In this document: piece by piece, positions 54,800 to 64,000 of the stretch
Numbering within the stretch: the stretch's first letter is position 1
How the letters are laid out: each line of letters opens with the position of its first letter
Assembly (NCBI GenBank): GCA_949358305.1
Contig: OX442317.1
Location: 5,956,186-6,020,185 of the forward strand
Direction: 5' to 3'
DNA length: 64,000 nucleotides
DNA from: Strigamia acuminata
Taxonomy: Eukaryota > Arthropoda > Chilopoda > Geophilomorpha > Linotaeniidae
The notes under the pieces: generated by a model
Seen by the model: only the letters and a program-made list of their open reading frames with translations
Database searches by the model: none
Told to the model about the DNA's origin: nothing
Position numbers and translations under genes: made by a program

Positions 54800-57700
54800 A
54801 ACATTTAAGTAACATTTCCCCGAGAAAAAAATTATTTAATAATATAATTTATGTAAACAGGATGTTGAGTTTCGATTTGCAAGTCGACCATTTTCATATA
54901 TTTAAAGATTTAATTGATTTTTGGGTTTACGAAAACAACAGGCTTTGTCTTCTAGTGAAAACACAATCGGAAACCAATAATACGATTTGAATTACATTAG
55001 TATAGACTGGTTTCCTGCAAAAGGAACCAGCTTGACTAAAAAAGATCAGTATATATAAAGTAAACTACAAATACTGGCCAGTATTTAAGTTTTGTACAAA
55101 GTTTATATTGTTTTTTATTTTTACAATGCAGCTCAAGTCATTTGCCGCTTAATGTCTACTTCTTTAAGAACATACCAATTGAAATTAAATCTTGTGTGCA
55201 TTCATCTCATTTTTTTAATGCTGGTTCCATTTGCAGGAGATGGTTTATTTCCTCATCATTATAAATTAATAGTAAAAAAATGTTTTGTAAACAAGTCAAT
55301 TTTTTTTCATCCGCTTGTTATATCGTATTTTATGAAATAAAATTTATATTTGTGAAGCAAAATCTACTGCTGTCAATCAATAATTTGTAAATAGACCCAT
55401 TTTACGCCGGGCAATCACATATATGTTCATGATGCGTCTTAAATAGCGGAAGGAAATGCATCTCTTATCTCTAAAAATGTATGTCAGTTTTACAGTTTAT
55501 TAATATTATCTACTGTACTATAATTCTGCTTTGTAGCCGACAAAAAAAAATGATTTATTGTATTTCTAGTTTGTTATTATTATTGTTTTTTTATTTTATT
55601 TTTCATTTTGCAGCATCATGATTGTAATTGCTCCGCTTATCTGAGTCAAGACAGAAGTACTTCATTTAATTTTGCATGAAATTGGAGCAAAAAAACTGTT
55701 TTCGCTTGACTAATTTTTTTTTCTAGAATGGTCTAAGTACTTCCTGGAAAAAAATGATGTATTTTTTAAAGAATTGAATGTGGATTGTTTCTGGGAGAGA
55801 AAAAACACTCAACTTGTCCTTCACTTTCTCAAAATCCTTGTGCAAATCCTTGCAATTGTTTTTCAAGGATTTTTCACCCAAATGGTAATTTTTTTTTATT
55901 TTTTTATTTCTTATATTGATTCTATTGTGTGTTACTGTATTTTCTATACAATTTATGGAATTGTGTGAAGAAGAAAAACAAAATATATAAAAGTAAATTG
56001 GCTACTTACAATTGTAAATAAGTGTTCAATCATTTTCCAAACGTGTGTGATCTCTTTCAAACTGGGTCAATGAATGTTTCAATTCAAGTTTGGAGTCTCT
56101 TATCACGTGTTTCAAACGTCATTTAGGTATGCAGTATATATATTATTTTTAAATTTTTATTTAATTTTCAATGTTTACTTAATTGATTTGAAATTTTCTT
56201 TTTCAGTAAAACAATATTGACTAAAAAAAATTAGAAAAAAAAAAAAATAAATAAATTACAAAATAAATTCTCCAGTTTATTTATTTATTTCAGACTCAAA
56301 CATTTTTAAAATTTGAAAAACAATTTTAAAAAAAAAAAACGAAAAATAAAATAAAACAAAAATACAAAATACAAAACAATAGAGAAAGTCCCTATTTCTC
56401 TTTCTTTTTTTCAATTGGCTGAATTTTTATCACGTGTCCTGACATCACAAAAGTGAGGTGTGGTTGGTTTCTCCTCAAAACTTGTTCAATACTGCTATCT
56501 CAAGTACTGGTAGCTGGAAATTTATCAGCAGCAAACGCGAGAACTGTGAGTACAAATAATCCACTTTAATTCAAACAATTGTCCACTTTTTACCACATTT
56601 TACATTTTAAACATCTTTTAACCAATTATTTTACACAAATTTAACCACGGGTGGGTTTGAATTACTTCAGAAATCAATTAAAAGTTAAAAAAGAAAAACA
56701 TTAAAAATTCAGATTACGTTTAAAACAAAATGTCAATAAATTTCTACACGACTTACACGAATTTCCATTTAAGAAGCATCAAATGATGTCATTTGTTCCT
56801 ATTCTAATGTTTTTCTTCACTGACTTTTGAGTAATTTTTAATTATCTGTATAATTGGAGCATTTCAAAACGATTATTTAAAAAAAAAAAAAAGAAAACAC
56901 ACATTAAATTTGCTTCAGAAACAGCGCAGCTGGACGTAATTAAAAAAATAAGCTCAGGCCAGAAAGAAAAAAGAAAAAGAAAAAAAAACTTTACATTTTA
57001 CAAACCCCTTTTAGTCCGCAATATACATGAAATTCAAATTCGTAAATATTTTTAAAAAAAATATGCACGAATTTCACTAAACAAAAATGAGCAATAAAAT
57101 CCCAGAGAAAAAGAAGAAAAAAAAAATTTAAGGAAAAAAAAGGAAATTGGGTCTCCAACCCAATAAAATACTCAATAAGTCAACATAGCAACCATTTTGT
57201 TACTTCTTTTCAATATTAAATGTCAAGGGTTTTTTTATGGTCAGCAAAGAAAGCAATTTGCTTAACAAACACATTGATTCTTTAATATTATAACAGATAA
57301 AACACCCAAACATAATTGAAATCCAATTTCTAATGATCCAATTGATTTAACTGAGAAAGACAATAAAAAAAATCCAATTAGTTTTCTTAATATTGCTCTA
57401 CTTAACTGTACAATATAAATTACATTTTAATTAATGGGATGAGGGTAATAGTAATTACTGCTCATCATCCTAATTTATCCTGCAATTTTAATGATTTTTC
57501 TGAGTCTCTTGCTTCATTAAATTAAATAATAAAAGTGTTGGGGTCCGTTTTAGACCCAAAGTGGTCAAAATTGGGGTTAGACATTGCAATTGATGGTCAA
57601 TTTTGCAATGTTGAGAGTTGGATTAAATGCACATGATGTGTTTTGAGGCATGAAAAGGTCGCGAGTTCACTGTTTGGGTGGAGTTGGTACGTTTCCACGG

Positions 57701-59080
57701 CAACTAAGAGTCGGTTTCCATTTTATTCTTTTTCACTTTTATTATTTTTATGCTTTTGTGTTATTTTAAGATCGGTTAATACTTAATTAATCTTTTATTT
57801 ATTAATTTTTTTTATTTTTTAAAATTTTTTTTGGGAAGTTTCCAGTCTTGCAAACGGCTTCTGATGTTTTTAAATATTCACGATGATGGAAAGGCTTTTT
57901 GACAGTGAATTGGATTTATTCTCGCTTTAGTGTGATTAATAAAAAGTTATTATAATTATTATTTATTATTTGTTTTGTCTTTTTGGTGGGAAATTTTTTT
58001 TTTTTTTTTTTCATTTTTTTATGGAAATGTGATGAATAAGAGTTTTTCTCTGAAAGAATTTTTTGTTTTTCCATTGAAGTATGTGCAAATACTTGGTACC
58101 GTTCGGTACCCAGCAACAAGAAAGAAACATAAAGAATCAATAATGGAAGAAAAATCATTTGTGTTGCCTTGACAACATGTAAACATTTGGTGGCATGTTT
58201 AGTGAGTAATTTTCCTCTCTAAACCACCTGTGAAAAAGTCATTAACACCAATCAAAAGGTAGAATGAATTTCCACCATATTTTTTTATCTGTTCCAATTT
58301 TTATTCATAAATATCCATTCTGTAGCACATATTGAGACTTTTAAATTTGCCGCGCTTCTGGGCTGATGAAAAATGACGTAATGCAACCGGTATGTCATTA
58401 CGCAGAAGCCACAAAACATTCCGTGTGGAATTATTTTCTTTAAATTATCAAAAACTTAAAATGCTAATTTAATCTGCCCGGTAGAATTCCCAAAACATAA
58501 TCGACTTTTTTCGCAAACATGTTTTTCGGCATTGAATCTAATAGATTCAACTTATTTAGAAACAACACAATGACGTCATTAAACCTCAAATACCTCCACA
58601 AGCCAATAATAATTCTGACGCAAAAGATTGGTCATTGCCGAGTGCCGTGACCATGGGCCAGTGGAATGACCTGACCTGAATTCTGAATATTTCATGTCTG
58701 TCAGTATCTTTTTGTCTTTTAATCACAAAACTATCCCGCAAACAACGCCAAATCGTTCGGTAAGACGTGGACAATCTTAACATTCAAAAATCAAAACTTT
58801 ATTTCAAACTTCTTAAAGACTCCGTCGACGACCACCGACTCGTTCCAAAACTTTATTTTACAAACTATTCCAACAGTTGCAATTAATGGAACAATATTAT
58901 TTCTGTTGCTCAGCAACCTGGTATTGATTTCTGGTCGTTGCTCTTAAATGTGTCTCCGTTGCTACGACACGCAGTGGAGGTCGTAGTTTTCTAATTTTGC
59001 AATTTTCCACGGAAAAGAAACCGTTTTAATTCGTTGAAAAATAATTTTGTTTACTAATAACAATTTTCTGTTTATTTCCT
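54800..59080. other. Long AT-rich intergenic region
   Basis: Over 4 kb with many A and T runs and no supported gene. A G+C-richer patch at 56430-56545 ends in CGAGAACT/GTGAGTAC, a possible non-coding first exon, perhaps for the tetraspanin downstream. Confidence 0.5.
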
Positions 59081-60290
59081 TACAGTTTTGTCGACTACCG
59101 AGGTCCCTTTAGCATCGAATTGATTGTATTTCTATCGAATCTCATCTGTATTGAAAAGAAACTCCCATAAACACATCAAGATGGGGTTGGCAGGATGTGG
59201 CAAATTTGTCAAATTTACGATGATCTTTGCCAATGTGTTGATTTTTGTAAATATGGAATGAATATAATGATAAATATGTGTGATTAATGTCAATTGTTTT
59301 GTAGATTGGTGGTGTTTCGGTCCTAGGCGTTGGTATTTGGACATGCGTGGACAAAACGTCGTTTGCAGATGTAATTGGAAGCGATTTGTATTTAGCTGTT
59401 GCTTATATAATGATCGTAACTGGATCAATCATTGCACTCATTGCATTTCTTGGCTGTCTCGGCGCCTGGACGGAAAACAAATGTCTTTTAGTGACGGTGA
59501 GAATGAAGATTGCACCATTTTGATTTAATTATTGATTTAAATTGATTAATTTTTAATTTTTTCTTTAGTATTTCATTATTCTGCTCTTGATTTTCATCAC
59601 ATTACTGGTCGCTGGCATTCTCGGCTACGTTTATAAGGACGAAATGGGTGGTGAAGTTAGAAATCAAATGTACACGAACATAGATAAAAATTTCGAGAAA
59701 AATCCTAAATTGGAAGAAGTCTTTTATAAAATGCAAAGAGAGGTTTGATTGATTGCATTAAATTATTTTTTTTTAAAAAAAATTCAACAATTTCTCATGT
59801 TTCAGTTGAAGTGTTGCGGAGTCAACCCGAAGAACGAGGACGCGCAAACGAATAACCAAAAAGCGTACATGGCTTGGACAAAAAATTCAAAATTCCCAAA
59901 TTCAGGCAAAGATGCCAAAGTACCAGAGAGTTGCTGCAACGTCAACGTGGCAGACAAAGTTCAAATGACCAATTGCCAACAGAACCCGAAAGATCATGCC
60001 TTCAAACTTGTAAATATTGAACGAAATTATCAAAACAATTCGTCATTTTTAAAAAAAAATAATTATAATTTATGCAGGATTGCTACGACGCGGTTAAAAC
60101 GGCCGCGACCGATCACGCGATGGTGCTCGGCGGAGTTGGTGTCGGCATCGCTTGCGTGTTGGTAAGCGACGACTAAATTCGATTTGTAATTTCGATTTTC
60201 GAGTTGTAATTGTGTTTTGTTTATGTTTCAGCTCCTCGGGATGATTTTCTCGTTTATTCTGTGCATGACTATTCAGTAGACCGTGCAAAA
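58722..60290 (+). repeat. Tandem duplication unit 1 (tetraspanin)
   Basis: Sequence from ACAAAACTATCCCGCAAACAA through the whole gene recurs from about 62464 to the window end, offset 3,742 bases at the 5' side and 3,747 after a 5-base insertion in intron 1. Non-coding flank and introns are about 90-95% identical by eye. Confidence 0.92.
59181..60279 (+). CDS. Tetraspanin, copy 1
   Basis: Six exons: 59181-59246, 59305-59496, 59569-59742, 59806-60009, 60078-60161, 60232-60279; 255 residues, all introns phase 0 and 51-72 bases. A 5' UTR exon begins at an acceptor at 59085. Four membrane spans: residues about 12-35, 55-78, 87-110 and 225-250. EC2 (about 111-224) has the CCG signature (LKCCGVN), PESCC and two further cysteines, so three possible disulfides. 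Cys residues near spans suit palmitoylation. Tetraspanins organise membrane microdomains with integrins and other partners. Resembles the CD63/CD9 group by general form; the exact subfamily was not determined. Copy 2 follows head-to-tail. Confidence 0.95.
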
Positions 60291-62460
60291 GATTCTAGCT
60301 AGGCCTTATATCAGGAGACAAATCCAACTACACTTTGTGATAACTGTGCAAAGCATAATCTTAATTGAGTGCAATATTTTCTTATTTTCTTTATTATTTA
60401 AGTATTGCTTTAGGATTTTTAAATTAATTCGGTGATTACGAGGGGGATTTTGTTAATTTTTCTGTTGTATATACGAATTTTGTTAGCAATTGCTGTGGAT
60501 CAGCTTAGACTAGTGGAAAATGGTAGAGAGAAAAATCGGGTCATCGATCCGTGGACATTTTCATCCATTTTCCTCCCTAGAATTATTTATAAACACTTGT
60601 TTTATACTTAACTTATTGAAATCACTTTTAGCCTCAATTTTTTTAAAAAATATATTTTTAGGTTCTAGTATAAATCATTATTCATAGATTTCCGATGTTG
60701 TAAACATGTTGTAAATAATGTACAACAAGAAAAAAACATGTTAAAAATTCTAGTTAAAAATAGCGAAATCGAAAAAACGAAGTGTTATAACGAGATTTCA
60801 GTACGTGAGATGAGATATTTATTGTTTCGGGTATTAATTAAAGAAATCCGTAGCTTTTTAGCTGGTAAATTAGACTTTTATCGGTTTAAATTCAAGTTTA
60901 TAAGCACCGCCAACTCGGGCGATCGAAGAGAAAACATCTCTTCTCATCCAAACACAAATAATTAATGTTAAAAAAGAAATCAATAAATCAAAACTAAAAA
61001 TAGCACTCTGAATAAAATATGTAAATAACTGAGGAGAAAATTATTCATCTAAAAATCTAGAAGTGCATCTATTCTTTTTTATTAAAAAAAAAGCAACAAA
61101 AAAAAACAATTTATTCTCATGTTAAATGGTTGGAGAAAACAAAATAAGCCTAATTCTGCATCACATGTTTATTTATCAAAGTATTTGAGACAATACTGAC
61201 GATCGGTAGCTCTTGTTGACTCTTTTTGGGGGCGGGATGTTGAGCAATGTGTTTTGATCCATGGACCTCCATATTTGTTGTTGTGTAATGAAATGTTGAT
61301 GCGCCCAAAAGAGGCCACTTTTATCACGTGTTTATTGCACTTTATTGCTGCATTCAACTCACTACTGCCTTAATGTGGTCAAGTAATTATTTTGCGCACA
61401 GGAAATATGTACAAAATGACATAAAATATTTTCATGTTCGACTTTTTTCATTATAATAAATAACGTTAGTTACGATGTGTAAGTTTGACAGTAAATACGA
61501 TTAAACCAACTTGGATTTTTTCTTATGAACTTTAATCAACACTTAATTACAATTTCAATGAAAATTAACGATGTAATTTAATGCCCCGTTAAGGCATAAA
61601 TGGTTCGGAAAAAAAAGGAAAAAATCCGAGAACACGCGAAAAACCAAGAAACGGCATTAGTCACTCCTGGTTGAGGAGCCTCCTGTCGCCAGGCGAAACT
61701 CTTGTAGTCATTTCCTTGTATTTTCGCCAGGCTCCACGTCCAAGTATAGACCAATTAAGCCGGTCACGCTATGTTCATTGCTACCCACCGCAAGAGTCCA
61801 CCGAGTCCACTACCATTTCATCAGCACACATGGCGTGGCGCAATGTTGACGTGAGTATTTTATTCATCATTTTGGTGGCTTTCTGGCGCGAATTAACAAT
61901 TCTCAATGATAAATAATCGATGCCAGAAAAATCGTTTTACTTCTACCGATCAAAATGGTCAATCTGTATACTAATTATTATCATTTTTTAAATTAACCAC
62001 ATTTAAAAGTCTGAAGAAAAATTGATTGAATTTTGATTGAAATTAGAGCAAATTGGGTGCAATCTGATACGTAATAATTCGAATCTAAATCCATTCAAAA
62101 CCCAATTTGAATATATTAAATATATTGAATATATTGAATATATTTGAATATACTATCTGCGGCACCGAATATTAGATAAAAAGCAATTGACTTTAATTTA
62201 AGTCGTTTATAGTGCGATTTAATCATTGCAGATTAAAATGTGTCGTAAAATTGACCTTAAGTTTAATAAATCGAGTTTATTTGCAGTCATTGCTTGTTCA
62301 GATTGCATTTGTTTTATTTTAGTGGTATTGTAATTATCGCAGCTTCTGGAAACTGAAACAAAATAAAATAAAATAATCAAACCAAATTATTTATCAAAAG
62401 TTTTTTAATTCTAACAGCTGCCGTCTAATAAGTGAATCGAAATGAAATTACGTTAATAGT
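60280..62460. other. Region between the tetraspanin copies
   Basis: Copy 1 3' UTR then AT-rich sequence. At 61830-61850 ATGGCGTGGCGCAATGTTGAC runs into a perfect GTGAGT donor, preceded by a G+C-richer leader from about 61650; this may be the first exon of copy 2 (uORF) or of an unrelated gene. Nothing else is supported. Confidence 0.4.
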
Positions 62461-62922
62461 TTCAACACAAAACTATCTCGCAAACAACGCCAAATCGTTC
62501 GGTAAGACGTGGACAATCTTAACATTCAAAAATCAAAACTTTATTTCAAACTTCTTAAAGACTCCGTCGACGACCACCGACTCGTTCCAAAACGTTATTT
62601 TACAAACTATTCCAACAGTTGTAATTAATCGAACAATATTATTTCTGTTACTCAGCAACCTGGTATTGATTTCTGGTTGTTGCTCTTAAATGAGTCTCTG
62701 TTGCTACGACACGCAGTGGAGATTGTAGTTTTCTAATTTTGGAATTTTCCACGGAAATAAAACCGTTTTAATTCGTTGAAAAATAATTTTATTTACTAAT
62801 AACAATTTTCTGTTTATTTCCTTACAGTTTTGTCGACTACCGAGGTCCTTTCAGCATCGAATTGATTGTATTTTTGTCGAATCTCATCTGTATTGAAAAG
62901 AAACTCCCATAAACTCATCAAG

Positions 62923-64000
62923 ATGGGGTTGGCAGGATGTGGCAAATTCGTAAAATTTACGATGATCTTTGCCAATGTGTTGATTTTTGTAAATATGGAA
63001 TGAATATACGGTAACGATAAATATGTGTGATTAATGTCAATTGTTTTGCAGATTGGTGGTGTTTCGGTCCTCGGCGTTGGTATTTGGACATGCGTGAAGA
63101 AAACGTCGTCTGTAGATATAGTTGGAAGCGATTTGTATTTAGCTGTTGCTTATATAATGATCGTAACTGGATCAATCATTGCACTCATTGCATTTCTTGG
63201 CTGTCTCGGCGCCTGGACGGAAAACAAATGTCTTTTAGTGACGGTGAGAATGAAGATTGCACCATTTTGATTTAATTATCGATTTAAATTGAATAATTTA
63301 AAATTTTTTCTGTAGTATTTCATTATTCTGCTATTGATTTTCATCACATTACTGGTCGCTGGCATTCTCGGCTACGTTTATAAGGAGGAAGTGGGTGGTG
63401 AAGTTAGAAATCAAATATACACGAACATAGTAAAAAACTTTCCGAATAATCCTAAATTGAAGGACGTCTTTAATAAGATGCAAACCGAGGTTTGATTAAT
63501 TGCATTAAATTATTTTTAAAATAGAATTCAACAATTTCTCATGTTTCAGTTGAAGTGTTGCGGAGTCAACAAGCAGGACGAAGGCGCGAAAATAAATAAC
63601 AAAAAAGCGCACAAAGCTTGGGGAAAAAATCCAAAATATGAAAATACAGGCAAACCTAGGGTACCAGAGAGTTGCTGCGACGTGGCAATCAAAGGTCAAA
63701 TGAGCGATTGTGAATTGAGCCCGGATAGACATGCCTTCCAACTTGTAAATATTGAACGAAATTATCAAAACAATTTGTCATTTTTGAAAAAAATAATTTT
63801 AATTTATGCAGGATTGCTACGACGCGATTAAAACGGCCGCGACCGATCACGCGATGGTGGTCGGCGGAGTTGGTGTCGGCATCGCTTGCGTGTTGGTACG
63901 CGTCGACTAAATTCAACTTGTAATTTCGATTTTCGAGTTGTAATTGTGTTTTGTTTATGTTTCAGCTCCTCGGGATAATTTTCTCGTTTATTCTGTGCAT
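62923..64000 (+). CDS. Tetraspanin, copy 2 (3' end outside the window)
   Basis: Exons 62923-62988, 63052-63243, 63316-63489, 63550-63744, 63812-63895, 63966 onward. Same structure as copy 1; only the last few codons are missing. The 5' UTR acceptor is at 62827. Membrane spans are identical or nearly so, while EC1 and EC2 differ strongly: about 5 changes in EC1, 10 after span 3, and over 25 substitutions plus 3 missing residues in exon 4. The CCG, PESCC and other cysteines are kept. No stop or frameshift, so both copies appear functional. Confidence 0.95.

Noticed and set aside
62432-62689. 85-codon frame upstream of tetraspanin copy 2
   Set aside because: Lies in duplicated non-coding flank and is not kept open in copy 1.

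Overview
The window is animal nuclear DNA. Genes are split by GT-AG introns, many only 50-90 bases long, and the non-coding sequence is AT-rich and full of simple repeats and small transposons. The protein families (XPC, TMEM183, liprin-alpha, tetraspanins, a secreted peptide precursor) are metazoan. The transposons (mariner-type transposase with an FQQDGA block, foldback elements with ACAGGGTG ends, many TA-flanked MITEs, Ty3/gypsy) suggest an invertebrate, most plausibly an arthropod. The species cannot be read from the sequence.

Layout. 0.6-0.9 kb: a broken cysteine-rich gene fragment (minus) between two direct repeats. 1.2-8.3 kb: a plus-strand XPC/Rad4 nucleotide-excision-repair gene whose third coding exon is split by a young, complete antisense Ty3/gypsy element (identical 128-bp LTRs, 5-bp target duplication, intact polyprotein). 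9-14.5 kb: repeats only (palindromic repeat, hAT MITE with 8-bp duplication, gypsy remnant, 1.04-kb solo LTR). 14.8-16.1 kb: a single-exon leucine-rich-repeat gene (minus). 16.9-18.4 kb: two hairpin elements back to back. 19.2-19.8 kb: a decayed EGF-domain gene. 21.3-22.7 kb: a two-exon secreted peptide precursor with a TATA box (minus). 24.6-26.5 kb: TMEM183, five exons including a GC-AG intron (minus). 27.1-27.8 kb: GATTCGG minisatellites. 28.8-52.5 kb: liprin-alpha (plus), 22 coding exons, a 14.4-kb first intron packed with MITEs and a copia fragment, and two candidate in-frame cassette exons. 53.2-54.2 kb: an orphan seven-exon coiled-coil gene with a cysteine-rich tail. 54.3-54.7 kb: the last exon of an unidentified convergent gene. 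59.2-64.0 kb: two tandem tetraspanin genes, the second cut by the window end.

The genes are independent housekeeping, neuronal and membrane genes; no operon or gene cluster with a shared task is visible apart from the tetraspanin pair. The most notable points are the XPC allele interrupted by a recent retrotransposon together with a tandem duplication inside its DNA-binding region, the tetraspanin pair whose differences lie almost wholly in the extracellular loops, the unassigned secreted peptide precursor, and the orphan coiled-coil gene. All exon structures were built by hand from splice signals and frame and have no transcript support.
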